This document shows, piece after piece, positions 26,566 to 37,852 of a DNA stretch of 64,000 nucleotides; the stretch's first letter is position 1; the number at the start of each line of letters is the position of its first letter. A model generated the notes under the pieces. The model saw nothing but the letters and a program-made list of their open reading frames with translations, made no database searches and was not told the DNA's origin. Source of the stretch: Theropithecus gelada (taxonomy: Eukaryota > Chordata > Mammalia > Primates > Cercopithecidae); contig NC_037680.1 in the NCBI RefSeq assembly GCF_003255815.1, positions 24,396,470-24,460,469 of the forward strand, given 5' to 3'. The translations under genes were made by a program, and so were the position numbers.

Positions 26566-28250
26566 AAAACCAGTATTTTTAAGTGAACACATTTTATAGA
26601 AAAGGTGATTTAGGTATGCCTGAAAAATAAAATTATAAATAAATTAGATGTCACAATGAGAAGACTAACTTCTCCATGGGATCTTTCCTTTTCTGCTGAA
26701 TGAACTGGCCCTTTGACTACCTGGAGTAGCTCACTCATGAACTACTCAAGCCAGGGCATAAATCTCAAGGCACAGTATATATTCCAGTTGGGTTTGAGAA
26801 AAAAAATTTAAATCATTACAATTTTTCCCTTCCTTTTTTTGTTTGATGTGGAAAGTTAAGGGTACAGAGGACAGAAGCTCCTTGAGAGATTTATTTTTTT
26901 TTCTCTTCTATTCCCTAACCTTGAAAGTTCCAGGGACCCAGTTTTATTGATAGCACTTTAGTGTCAACAGAAAAATCTGTCATCATTATAAAACTAGTCC
27001 ATTTAAACTGGCAGAAAGAGATGTCTCACCACCCATTTTACGTATGTGTGAAATTACGACTGAGAAAAACCATTGAGATAATGCAGGAAAAAAACAAAAA
27101 AACAAGGCTCTCTTACGGAGATTTAGTTATGAATTATTAATACTTTGAATCTGTTGTTTTACAAGCTTCCCTTCCCCAACCCCTGGATCTTTTAGGGACA
27201 TGGGGGCAGGCAGATATTAGTTCTGATCCTACCTTCCAGCAAGTGATTCAGCCTGAAATATCTCTTTCAGTGAATGCTTGGTGTTTTCAGTGAGGAGAAA
27301 TGAAGACATCTCCGGAGTATCCCAGCCTAAAATGGAGCACAGGCGCCGTCCTTTAGACAGGAAGTGGTATAGTTTACCGATTCCTTTTACTCTACAAATG
27401 TATTCATTATGTGGGCATTCCTGATTCTCACTGTGGTCAAAAACACATTTTGAAAACTAAATACCCCAAACTTCAGATTTTTTTTTACCGCATATAATTC
27501 TATAAAATTCATTTTAAAAGAAAAGAAAAGGAAAGGCAGCTGTGGGATGAGAGATGAATCCAGTAATTATCAGTCTTTCAGATGGCAAGTTTTGAAGATG
27601 CAAGAAGATGACACTTTTTGGAAGGAATCACAAATGATTTATGGAACACCTTTATGTTTTAACTCCATATGAACACCCACTGAGGACAGACCTTCGGAGA
27701 AAGTGGGTCCCTGAGGAGTCCTCATTCTGGCTGGTCTCACATAGCATTAATGTATTCAGGCTTCCTTCAATTTGCTTGTTCATGGTTTCCTGTCTGTTGT
27801 TTGGTACACAGAAACCTTTGAAGGCTTTGAATAATTCTGAAGAAATTAGATATTCTACGAATGGTTGTTAAGATCCATCTTGAATTGAGTGTGTGGTTCA
27901 AATGCCACCATGAAATAAAAATGTGAAAAAATTATTTCCATAGATGTATGTTTTCTGTAATTCTGGAGACTTGGATAAAGAAACTCATAAGTAGATGTAA
28001 GTGACAGGATTAACTGAAGTTTTCTTATTTATGTCATGGTGATGTTTGTTGGCAGTATTTCCAAAATGAATAATAAATTTAAGATGTGTTAAAGCTCAGT
28101 CACATCCCATTAATGTTTCATCAAATAAGTATAATTTTTTCTTCCCCATTTATGGATCATATTTGCCAGTGGTTTACCTCTGTCAGTTAGTAGACAGAAC
28201 CATTGATATTATATGATATATGTGTAAACATGAAGTATATGAATTAACTT
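26566..28250. other. Unassigned sequence, 1.7 kb
   Basis: No recognised repeat or exon. A 76-codon ATG frame at 27641-27871 lacks any known domain. Confidence 0.4.
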
Positions 28251-28766
28251 TATATTAGTCTGGGTTCTCCAGAGAAACATGTATGTTTCTTCATATATAT
28301 GTATATGTACAAATATGTTCACTTGTTATAAGCTCTGTGTGTGTATATATATGAATAACAATGTGTGTGTCTGTGTGTGTGTATATATATGTACTTGTTA
28401 TAAGGAATCAACTCACGTGGTTATGAAGGCTGAAAAGTCCCAATATCCACAGTAGGCACGCTGGAGACCCGGGAAAAGTGATGGTAGAGTTCCAGTCTTG
28501 AATCTGAGTTTGAAGGTGGGAGGAGAGCATGATCAATATCTGAGCTCGAAGGTAGGCAGAGAGAGCAAATTCTCCCTTACTCTGCCTTTTGTTCTATTTA
28601 TACCTTCAACAGATTAGACGGAGCCTACCCATATTGGGGAAAGGCAACCCGTTTTACTCAGTCAACTGATTCAAATGTTAATCCTACCCAGAAACACCCT
28701 CACAGACACACCCAAAATAATGTTTAACCAAATATCTGGACACCTTGTGGCCCGATCAAGTTTAGT
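28251..28766 (-). mobile_element. ERVL LTR (MLT2B-like), antisense
   Basis: It opens with 'tattagtctgggttctccag' at 28253. Next come 'aggctgaaaagtcccaatat', 'ctggagacccgggaaaag', 'gagcaaattctcccttactc', 'tattggggaaaggcaaccc', 'cactgattcaaatgttaat'-like sequence, and 'aaacaccctcacagacacac'. This is the reverse complement order of an MLT2 LTR. The end near 28766 is truncated. A TATATG/TGTG microsatellite has expanded at 28290-28400 and duplicated the flanking ACTTGTTATAAG. Confidence 0.82.
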
Positions 28767-29771
28767 CCTTTTCTCCTTATTTTCTTGTTTTTTATAACTT
28801 GAATGTGTATCTTTATTGGTACACTAGTACTATTTTAACCCAACTAAAATCTGAAGTGAAATGACATTCTTCTGGCTTTTGTCTGAACTTTACATTTTTT
28901 TTATTTTCTTGCCTAATGATCATATACTTTCTAAGTTTTAAAGTACAGAAATACTCTTGTGTGCATTTTGCATTAAATGACAAAGATCTTTTACGTAGGT
29001 CATACACTAACTCTGAGAGTTGACCATTAGTTACTAAGCAATAATATTTACACCATATATCATTTATTTATAATACATAAATGTTTTATATTGTGTGGAG
29101 CTGTGTGTATAGCTGTTTCCTGGTTTATCTCTATGATTAAACTTTCTGCATGGAACTGTAGAGTATGGAGTGTGGCACCACTCACATGAGTAGAAACAGT
29201 TATCTAAGTCATGAATCCTATCCCACCTCAACCCACTTATTGTAATATTTCTCCTTAAGGAACTCCTTATGTATCATTAAATAATTAAAGAGAAGAGTTG
29301 ATTTATTTTGCTTTCCTTTATCTATAATGACATTAAAAGAGGAAGGCAAGAAGGGAAACAGAATGTTGATGCTGTTAATAACTATATGTAATGTTTTACC
29401 ACGGTTTGCTGGAGTAAGAGAACGAGCAAGCTCAATTTTCTTCTTCCTTAGCAGGCCCCTTGGGGTGGGGAAAGCACTCCAGATTGGTCCTTTAAAGCAT
29501 CCTCTTGTTCTCAGCAGGTGCCAGACTGTTCTGGCATGTTGCCCATGTCCATTTATACAGATACATATGTGTGTGTGTGCATGTGTCATATATAAATCAT
29601 ATGTCTCCATAGAGAAACCAAAGATCAGGTAAACCTTGGAAGGGAAGTCAGATAACACCACTCTATCTTGAAAGGTAAACATTCTTTCTTTCAGAGAGCA
29701 CATAATTACACACATCTTACCTGCCTCATATTATTCTAGTATTGAGAATCTCTCTAATATTCAAAACCATT
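28767..29771. other. Unassigned sequence containing a 165-codon minus-strand frame
   Basis: No recognised repeat apart from a short (TG)n at 29566-29585. A minus-strand frame at 29218-29715 opens with ATG and runs 165 codons, crossing the CA run as THAHTHICICI. It has no recognisable domain, signal peptide or splice context. I treat it as probably fortuitous. Confidence 0.4.
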
Positions 29772-29975
29772 ATGTATTCTATGAGTTATTATTATATATT
29801 ATAAAATATAAAAATAATTGACAGTGTATAATTAGGTTACAGCATTACTGTGAATATTGATAACATATTTCATATGTATTCTATGAGTTATTATTATATA
29901 TTATAAAATGTAAAAATACTTGACAGTGTATAATTAGGTTACGGTATTACTGTGAATATTGATAACATATTTCAT
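29772..29975. repeat. 102-bp tandem duplication
   Basis: Copy 1 (29772-29873) and copy 2 (29874-29975) are adjacent direct copies, each beginning ATGTATTCTATGAG. I count 4 substitutions in 102 positions and no gaps (about 96% identity). The unit is AT-rich and matches no repeat I know. Confidence 0.95.
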
Positions 29976-30174
29976 ACCTTGTGTATTATCACTTGGTTCC
30001 AAAGGTTGTAAAATTGTTCTAAACATTTTTTTTCTATTCAGAGTTTTACACAATCACCACGTTTGGAGAAATGTTATTTTTCTTTGATTTGGCCTTGTGC
30101 AAAAATGAGTTGTTGTTCATGACAAAGGATATCCAAAACTCTACCTCCTCTCTGAAATGTTATTGGATTTCACT

Positions 30175-30260
30175 TGTTCATTCACTTATTCATTTGGCAA
30201 GTATTTATGAAGTATTCTAGCATGACTCTGTCTGTTCTCAGTGAAGAGCTTGGACTTCTG
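30175..30260 (-). mobile_element. Possible L2 3' end, antisense
   Basis: 'ttcacttattcatttggcaa' followed by 'tatttatgaagtattctagc' resembles the reverse complement of an L2 terminus. Short and diverged. Confidence 0.35.
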
Positions 30261-30594
30261 CTGCCTTCTTCTTCCCTTGGTGTGTATTATCATCCTTGCC
30301 CCTTTTATCAGCAGAAGCATTGGAAAAAAGCAAACAGACGAACAAAGAAAAGTCCAACATTCCATTTGTTGATTTTTATACCATTACCCTACAAAGCAAT
30401 GTCATGTGTGCTTCTACCCCAAATTAAGGTTCTTAAATTGCTCCTTTGGATATCTACCACACTATTAACATAGGCCGCTCAGAAGCTCATGGATAGGGGT
30501 CCATTTTAAAGCCTTAGGTTACCAGGTTTCACTGCTTTTTAATGCCTGTCTCTCTGCAAAGTGGACCCAGAAGCCCATAATGTTGAAAACGTTC

Positions 30595-31041
30595 TGTATT
30601 TATTTACTAGGGCTGCCCTAACAAAGTACCACAAACAATAGAAATGTATTGTCTCACAGTCTGGAAGCTAGAAGTCTGAGATCAAGGTGTTGGCAAGGTT
30701 GGGTTCTTCTGAGAACTATGAGAGAAAATCTGTTCCATGCCTTCCCCCAAGCTTCTGGTGGTTTGCTGGCAAGTATTGTCATTTTCTTGCAGACACATCA
30801 TTCCATCTCTGCCTTCAGGTTCACATGGCATTCTTCCTGTGTGTGTATTTTTCTCCAAATGTCACCCATTTATAAGGACACCGGTCATATTGGATTCGGG
30901 GCTCACGTTACTCCAGTATGAATTTATTTTAATAATTACTTCTATAACTACCCTATTTTTAAATAAAGTCAAATTCTGGGGTTCTAAGAGTTAGGACTTC
31001 AACATCTAACTTTTGGGAGTGGCACAGCTCAACTCATGATA
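30595..31041 (-). mobile_element. MaLR LTR (MLT1 type), antisense
   Basis: 'actagggctgccctaacaaa', 'gtaccacaaacaatagaaat', 'gtctcacagtctggaagcta', 'gaagtctgagatcaaggtgt', 'tataaggacaccggtcatat', 'gttaggacttcaacatct' and a terminal 'aactcatgata' follow the reverse-complement MLT1 order over about 450 bp. Overlapping frames of 62-90 codons at 30649-30994 are by-products of this LTR. Confidence 0.88.
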
Positions 31042-31864
31042 CCGTATTATCGACTAGGAATTACAGACAATGGAGGAGGGAAGTGATTGAGAAGATGACA
31101 TCTGTGTTTGCTATTTATCATCTCTTCCCAGTCATATTCTATAATCAACTGGATCTTGTCAGGAATAAAGTTTCTTCACAACTTTGAAGAAAGGCACAAG
31201 AATATACTCCATTAGGAAGGAAGGTGATTTGAGATTATATTTTGTTTGAAGGGAGATAATGCTCCTTGGGAAAGATTGTAATGTTACTACATGTTGTGTC
31301 ACTTTTGTAATTTATGTTTTAATGACTGAAATTTCTGTCATAAAATTTTTATTGTTTTGATTGCTCAAGTGGTTACATATAGAAGCTTCCAGAAATTTGG
31401 TAGTAGTACTCAAATTCCATGCTTATAGGATCATTATTTTTGCCTAATTCTTGTGATCCTAGAAGCTGCAGGATGGGGAGGAATATTTAGAAACTCAATG
31501 TCACCTCTGCCTTAGTGGCTTTATAGCTATTTGGAATTACCTATTGAGACAACAAAAACAATTACAAGTGATTACTTTTTGTTTTTCTTAACAATATATG
31601 AAAACTGAATTATACTGTGTGTTACCATCCAATTAAGTTTAGATATTTATTTTCTTTGAATTCCTTGAGGATTCTACACTCTAAAATAAGCAGTAATTAA
31701 ATAAAAAATTACCTTTATTTTATTCATATAGAGACTTGTATCCCCATTGCTTCCACTATCAGCTGAACATATAGTACCAGCTGATTTTTAAGAGATAGCC
31801 TCTAAGAAGTATAAATAATTTTACACGACTTTTAAAAATTTGGACTTACATGGATCACCACTGA
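31042..31864. other. Unassigned sequence
   Basis: AT-rich DNA with no recognised repeat or exon. Confidence 0.4.
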
Positions 31865-31958
31865 CTGTGTGTACGTGTGTGGTGTCTGTGTGTGTGTGTA
31901 TGTGTGTAAGAGAGAGAGAGAGAGAGAAAGAGAGAGATAGGGAGAGAGAGAAAGAGAA
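31865..31958. repeat. Compound (TG)n-(AG)n microsatellite
   Basis: About 45 bases of TG-rich repeat (GTGTGTACGTGTGTGG and so on) pass directly into about 50 bases of AG repeat. TG tracts favour Z-DNA and AG tracts favour triplex. Likely polymorphic. Confidence 0.95.
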
Positions 31959-32917
31959 TAATTTTACATGGCTCTTATTTGAAGCATACTAACATCCTAA
32001 AGGAGGATGCTTCTGTAGAGATTCTTTTGCACACATTTTAAGTTCAGTGCCTTTGGGGATCCTGGATTACCTGTGACCACCCATGACTATACAATGTCTA
32101 GTTGTGCCAGTCTTTACCCTCATCATGACCTTCCCATAAAAAGAAAAAGAAATACACTCTACTCACATGAATGAAGTTACAGATTGGGGAATTGTTTCTT
32201 GCTTTGCTATAAACCAATGGTTGAAAATCTGTCTGACTGGAAACATTTCAGTGGAAAACCAGACTGTGGGTTTTTGGAAACAAGTCCGCATGCAGTACCT
32301 GATGCTTGGTGGGTAAACTAGTGTGTTAGGTGAGTATGTTAGAAGGTGTGTATGTTTCTGTAAGCAGTTGGACAGTTCTTTCCAAATCTTCCAGACAGAT
32401 TGGCTTCACTATGTTTTTACAGTTCGAATGATTTTTTTCAAGATAAGACAGTACCACAGTCTAATACCTTTTTGGCAGTCAGTTATACATGTCTTTTCAA
32501 GGGCTTTGGAATCTGTGTTATTGTGTACCTTAAGTTGGATTAACATGGAGTGCAGGAATTAGGAGAACTAGGGAATACATTTTCCAATATTTCAAAAGGT
32601 CTTCTGGAAGCCTAAAAAGGCTAAGGAAATAGTCTTGTTAAACTTGTCCCCTCTGACCCAAAACTCCCTATCCCTTCCCAAGTAAGATAAACAATAGATT
32701 CTGAACTAAGCCTGAGATTTTGCATTATGTTTTCAGCTTTTAAGATTTGCATAGTAAAATATTTGATTTGAACAGTGAAAATACACTCTTGATATCTTTA
32801 TTTCTTTGTTTGTTTGCTAGATTTATATAGCACTTCTGACCCAAGGTCCAGGGCACTTTCTTAGGTCAGCTCCTTCCCCACCTTTTTAAAATTGATCACT
32901 AGAGATGTAATCTGTGA
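31959..32917. other. Unassigned sequence
   Basis: No recognised repeat, RNA gene or exon. A 79-codon frame at 32323-32562 has no domain. Confidence 0.4.
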
Positions 32918-33050
32918 ATCACCCCGGTGACTTCCCGTAAGCTGCCACTGGCAGCACGCACCGGCTGCTCATGTCAGAACCACAGAAAACTACAGCGTGT
33001 CAGATCCATGCAACGCCAGCTCTCCGCAGAGAAAGACATTCGTCAATGTC
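32918..33050. other. CpG-dense pocket in unique DNA
   Basis: Eight CpGs lie between 32925 and 33042 (at 32925, 32936, 32957, 32962, 32996, 33014, 33025 and 33041), about 6.8 per 100 bp, while the flanking kilobases have almost none outside Alus. It matches no Alu or other CpG-rich repeat I know. It is too short for a CpG island by usual criteria. It could be a small regulatory element, or a degraded CpG-rich repeat that I do not recognise. Confidence 0.5.
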
Positions 33051-34515
33051 TTATTGCAACTGATACCCACTTTGGGAATTCTGTTGTTGTAAAATTGTGG
33101 CCACGAGACTAGTAAAAAAAATCTGCACATATACAAAAAAGTGCAATTGGTTGTTATTTTTATTCCTTTTATTTCCATCAAACCATAATATCTTAATAGA
33201 CTATGTGCATTGTGTTACCTCTCAAATGCTAGTGCTAAAAGCCACACAAATCTTCAAGGAGAAAGCTGATCCAGCTGAAAGCAAGTGAGAAGAGACAAAT
33301 CCAGGGTCTGGAAAGAGGAACACAATGGCAAAGCGAGAGCAGGTCTCCTTTTTGGTGCAAAGCTACTTTTCTGATGATGAGGCTTTTCTCCGAAGACCCT
33401 CAGTTTAAAAAAGGGGAGGATGATGGAAACTGCCTTAGTTAATTGTTAGCTCACACCTTTCTTTAATGAGTTTCCTAGAAGTTTATGGTTAAGTTACCCT
33501 GGTGACTCAGGTGGGGTTTCCTTCAACTCCAGCTGAGACTGTCAGAATAGGAAAATGGGGGTCCATTTTCTGATTAATGAAAATAATAATTATATACAGA
33601 TGAAAGCAAAGAGAGAAAGCAAAGAGCTTCCATGTTACTTTAAACAAAGAAGAGTTAAGGCCTTATCTTAACTATGCATTGGCACCGCAATGCGAAATGG
33701 TCATGCAAAATTAATTTTTAATGTGTTCAATTTATATTAAAAATTTCTGCAAGTGTGTGAATTTTTTTTCCAAGGCTGGAGTGCTACTTCATTTACAATA
33801 TTCCCTGAAGGTGTTTTTTTTTAAAGAGACTCTTAAACTGAAGCCATTTTAAGGGTTTTATGAGACATTATGTGAGCTTTCATATGCAAGTTAGTCGTTA
33901 AGTACCAGATATTATATTCTGTAATATGCTTAAGTGATATTAGAGGCTGTATATAGCCTGCAGTAATGGCTATTGCTGCTTTTTTAATTTATCAAGAAAA
34001 TGTTGCTTAAATAAGGAGCAAATCAATGCTGGGTTGTACAAAATATAAATGTAAGAAAGTAACAGTATTTTTTATAAACTTGCTTCTTCTAGCTTCACTG
34101 GAAGGGAAAAATACAGCTTACATTTATGACTTGTATTGACAGAAATTGTAAGAAAAATAAATAAAATGTAAAATAAAATAGTATATTTCCAATTCGATAA
34201 CTGCTAAGAGTACCCAGAATGACATTGAACAATGGATACTCATTGTTTCACAGTGTTTCTTGATGAGTATAAAGATGAATTTTATGCCCTTGATAATTAT
34301 TTTTTTGTATGCTTTCTGGCATTCAGACAAACTAAGATCTCTTACTTGGACTTAAACCAGTTAAGGCTTTGACTACTCTGCCTACAAAGAGAAATATTTG
34401 TATTAAGCTAGATTCATTGGTCAAGCTTTGAAAAACATGGATAAAGCCCCCACCTGGTGAATGAAATGGACTTAAAAACATAAAGAGAGATTCTTTTTCT
34501 TCTTTCTCTTTTCTT
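33051..34515. other. Unassigned sequence, 1.5 kb
   Basis: No recognised repeat. 33660-33760 holds a tight cluster of homeodomain/POU-like words (ATGCAAAATTAATTTTTAAT near 33703), but such words are common in AT-rich DNA. A 27-codon frame at 33325-33408 has a good Kozak context (ACAATGG), but nothing else supports it. Confidence 0.4.
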
Positions 34516-34745
34516 TTATTTCCAACTTTTATTTTCACTTCAGGGGCACAGGTGTATGACGTGCAGGTTTGTTAAACAGGTAAATGTGTGCCACGGTGTT
34601 TTGCTGCACAGATCATCTCATCACCTAGATATTTAGCCCAGCATCCATTAGCTATGTTTCCCGATGTTCTCTCCCCTCCCACACTCCCTGACAGGCCCCA
34701 GTGTGTGTTGTTCCCCCAACTCTGGCCATGTGTTCTTCTTGTGCA
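34516..34745 (-). mobile_element. L1 3' UTR fragment (L1P/L1MA type), antisense
   Basis: 'aggggcacaggtgtatgacg', 'gtgcaggtttgttaaacagg', 'gtgtgccacggtgttttgct', 'catcacctagatatttagcc' and 'ccccagtgtgtgttgttccc' are the reverse complement of the L1 3' end in order. It is a 5'-truncated copy of about 230 bp. Confidence 0.82.
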
Positions 34746-35223
34746 ATGATTCTCCCAATCTGCAATCCAACCACCACCACCACTACCTATTTCACAATGT
34801 GAGTAATTGTGCAGTGTTCAGTTTTTTAACATGGTTTCCAATGAAAGTTTTTTGGCAAGGAATAAGACATGACTAGTTATTGATAAGTTATATATTGTAT
34901 TCAGGGGGTGATCATTATTAGCATAGGGGTTGGGTCTAAAATTAATCAATTTCTCATTTAAAAAAATTATCTTAAAGCAATAAATAACCCTAAGCAAAAT
35001 GAATTTGATGCTTTGAAATTTATTTATTTCACACTTACATTTTCATGTTAAAAGCAAATGATTCTTTAGCTGCAATTATGACTTCAATTTAGATTTGAGA
35101 TATAAATTACTCCATAAAAATATTGGCTGATTTTGGCTTCCCATTCTGAAAAATGTGGTGTAAGAAATCCATCCATGTTTTGCTTATTAGTGATTACAAG
35201 GATCTGGGATCTATAACCAAGTT
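34746..35223. other. Unassigned sequence
   Basis: AT-rich DNA with a short (CCA)n at 34768-34783. No gene is supported. Confidence 0.4.
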
Positions 35224-35233
35224 TCAAACTTTA

Positions 35234-35312
35234 GGCTGGGCACAGAGGCTCATGCCTGTAATCCCAGCACTTTGGGATACTAAGGCAGGAGGATCCCTAT
35301 AAATAAAAAAAG
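35234..35312 (+). mobile_element. 3'-truncated mini-Alu with its own target-site duplication
   Basis: 63 bases match the first 63 or so of Alu ('ggctgggcacagaggctcat', 'gcctgtaatcccagcac', 'aggcaggaggatcc') and then pass into an A-rich tail (CTATAAATAAAAAAAG). TCAAACTTTA occurs immediately before (35224-35233) and after (35313-35322), a perfect 10-bp target-site duplication. The duplications show that this short form is the whole insertion, not a remnant of a longer Alu that was later deleted. Confidence 0.85.
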
Positions 35313-35419
35313 TCAAACTTTAAAATAAACAAACAATTAACTTTCTCAGTGGAAGAGTAGAAAGAGTTGCAATCCATTATTTGGTAGGCATCTTTTCCAC
35401 ACTATGGACATTATCAACA

Positions 35420-35513
35420 TACAAACATATATATCTATATATGCGTGCATACATATACACACACACGTATATGCACATATGTATACACACATATATATGC
35501 ACATATATGTCAT
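35420..35513. repeat. Alternating purine/pyrimidine (CA/TA) tract
   Basis: About 90 bases of CATATA/TATACACACA/TATGCACATA units, nearly all alternating purine-pyrimidine. Such tracts can adopt Z-DNA or cruciform structure. Frames open on both strands (35346-35573 and 35404-35637) because the repeat lacks stops; they are not genes. Confidence 0.9.
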
Positions 35514-36024
35514 TGTTTTTCTTGGTGGGGGTTTAGGGGGAGACTTCTTAAATAGCATCTTAAATATCAACAATGGGTTGTGGAAGGTTCACACGTTAAA
35601 ATCACATTTACTCAGAAGACAAAAAAAGAAAGTTTAACTGGATTTTTCTTGACACTGTGTTTTGTGAGACTAATAACAAGAAAATAAGCCAATATACAAA
35701 GCAACCTTCAGAGTATATTATAGACTCAATGCATGTTTAGAACCTCCATATCTAAAATGAGGTAATAATTGTTTACTGATTAATTTTTATGTTTATTCCA
35801 AAAACATTTACCGAGTCCAAAGTATATTTTTGACATAATGTTCTCAGATTCTGTGAGCTCCTAAATTGCCTTCAAAATCACCAACAGAAAAGTAAATTAT
35901 ATTCGCTACCATTTTAATGGTCAATATATTTTTGGTTTCCAAATTCTTAAAGGATGATCATAAAAATTTTTCATGTAATAAAGATAACTACGAGATAACC
36001 AAAGTGCTTGTTTATATCAGACCA
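35514..36024. other. Unassigned sequence, possible L2 remnant
   Basis: 35795-35900 faintly resembles an antisense L2 3' end ('ccaaaaacatttaccgagtc'). Otherwise nothing is recognised. Confidence 0.35.
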
Positions 36025-36326
36025 CTCTATCAACAACATTTTTCCGAGTTTTTGCTGTTATTTTCAATCTTGGAAAGAATTCCACTCTAGGAACTATCCT
36101 TATTATCATTACTATTTTTTTATGCCAACACTAGCAGACAGAGTTTTCTATATGCAACTCCTAAACTGTAGGAACTCTATGAACAACACTTTTCTGAGTT
36201 TTCTGCTGTTATTTTCAATCTTGTAAAGAATTCTGCTCTAGGAACTATCCTTATTATCATTACTATTTTTTTTTTATGTCAGCACTAGCAAACAGAGTTT
36301 TCTATATATAACCCTGAACTGTAGGA
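36025..36326. repeat. 150-bp tandem duplication
   Basis: Copy 1 (36025-36174) and copy 2 (36175-36326) are adjacent direct copies, each opening with CTCTAT and containing CTAGGAACTATCCTTATTAT and a poly(T). They differ by roughly 10%, including a T-run length change, so the duplication is older than the one at 29772. The unit is not a recognised repeat. A 72-codon frame at 36008-36226 straddles the junction. Confidence 0.9.
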
Positions 36327-36424
36327 TCTTTCTATGTATTCACAAGTTTCTGGTCCCCCTGGGTCCCAGGAATCCAAAGCTGCATATGTAAGATGAAGAC
36401 AATATTCCAACCTAGAATTCCGCC

Positions 36425-36650
36425 TTCCTCAGGCCAGCTGCAGATTCCTGTCTCTCTCCTTCATTCTCCATTCTGCATTACGATTAAATACATTTAAAAT
36501 CAAAATCATCTTTTCCACTTGCCTCCCTCTCCCAGCTGCTGATTCCCACCCTATCCTTCTTTTGGAATCAAATTTAATACGAATATTTAAAATCAAAATC
36601 ATCTTCTGTTTCTTTGCTCTAGCTGAGCAGCTGCAAATTTCTACTCCCGG
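36425..36650. repeat. Diverged ~95-bp repeat, two to three copies
   Basis: The word CAGCTGC and then ATTTAAAATCAAAATCATCTT recur in order near 36434/36494 and 36534/36588. A third partial CAGCTGC copy lies near 36627. Between these anchors the copies are poorly conserved. This could be old tandem repeats or part of an unrecognised LTR. The 96-codon minus frame over this region repeats the same peptide motif (MILILN), as expected from the duplication. Confidence 0.6.
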
Positions 36651-37852
36651 TACTGTTCTCAGCCTGTAACTCACCAAACATTTCTCAGAAAAAGAATACG
36701 ACTTGTTTTTTCTTCCCAAACTGCTAGTATTTTCATGACCCTCCCTTTAACCTATTTTCTTTTATAAGGATCATGAACATGACCTTGCCAGAAGTTAAGT
36801 GTGTCAAATAGTGGTATGTATGTTGGGGGTTAAGGTTGCTTTGAATTAATTAACATTGGTATAAAATTACATGTTGGGTCGGCTGTACCATTTATCCCTA
36901 TAGAACATATTCAAACACATATGTACATATTGTATGATTTTTTTGTTAATACAGGAAAAAGAAAACTGAATAGAGCTCAGCTCTACCAGATTTTAAAATA
37001 AACATTCAGAAGAAATAAGGAGAAATAAGCAAATAAAGTTTTTTTGGCAGAGAGTTTATTTATTTAGCAACAGCGATACAGTTGCTTACACTTTCTACAA
37101 ATGTTTTATCTCTTTTTCCGTAGCACCTGTCCCTGAGTGAATAGAACCACATCTGTCTCATCTTGGCATAACAAGTACACATCTACATCTGTGAATGATG
37201 ATTCCATTTTTGAAGGAAACAGTGTACACTTTTGCACTCCTGCAGTCTGGTGAAAAAAATGCACAATGGGTTTTGTGTCTTGCAGGAAGGCTTCTAAATA
37301 GTAAATAGAAAGTTTGGAACAAGTACAAAAATATTGAATTTGCAATTTTGGAAAGCTATGACTTTTATCTCTATCTGTGTATGCAAATTGTACATGTAAA
37401 TGTATATATTTTTATTAACACAAATTATCAGATAAAGAAAAGATTCAAGTGAATCCTTAGTAGAAGGTATTATTTAGAAAAGAAAATGCTGTAGTGAATA
37501 TTATTTTACAAAATCATATGATACTAGTAATTTGCATATTTTTCAGAAATATTTTCTAAAGGAACAAGATTAATTTTAGGTAAGGAAGAATTTGGGACCT
37601 TAACTGATATCAAGTAGAGTTACTGATTGTGATAATTTAGGGCATTTTGTATTTTGCACACTTCAATTTTAATGCCAATAACCAGTGTCTATTGCAGAAT
37701 CCTCTAATTAATGAACAGTGTGAGGGGAGGTAGTGGATCTTGGAAGCCATAACTTGGGATCCAAAGCAGAAGATACAGTCCTGAAAATACAAACGTTTTT
37801 CTTTCCCCCAAACTTATACTAGCTGCTGTGGTCTCTATTTGAAACCAGAAAT
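36651..37852. other. Unassigned sequence, 1.2 kb
   Basis: AT-rich DNA with no recognised repeat or exon. Confidence 0.4.

Noticed and set aside
33325..33408. 27-codon small frame with a good Kozak context (ACAATGG)
   Set aside because: It is too short to distinguish from chance without ribosome profiling or conservation.
35346..35637. Histidine/tyrosine/isoleucine-rich frames on both strands
   Set aside because: They are produced by the CA/TA alternating tract, which lacks stop codons.
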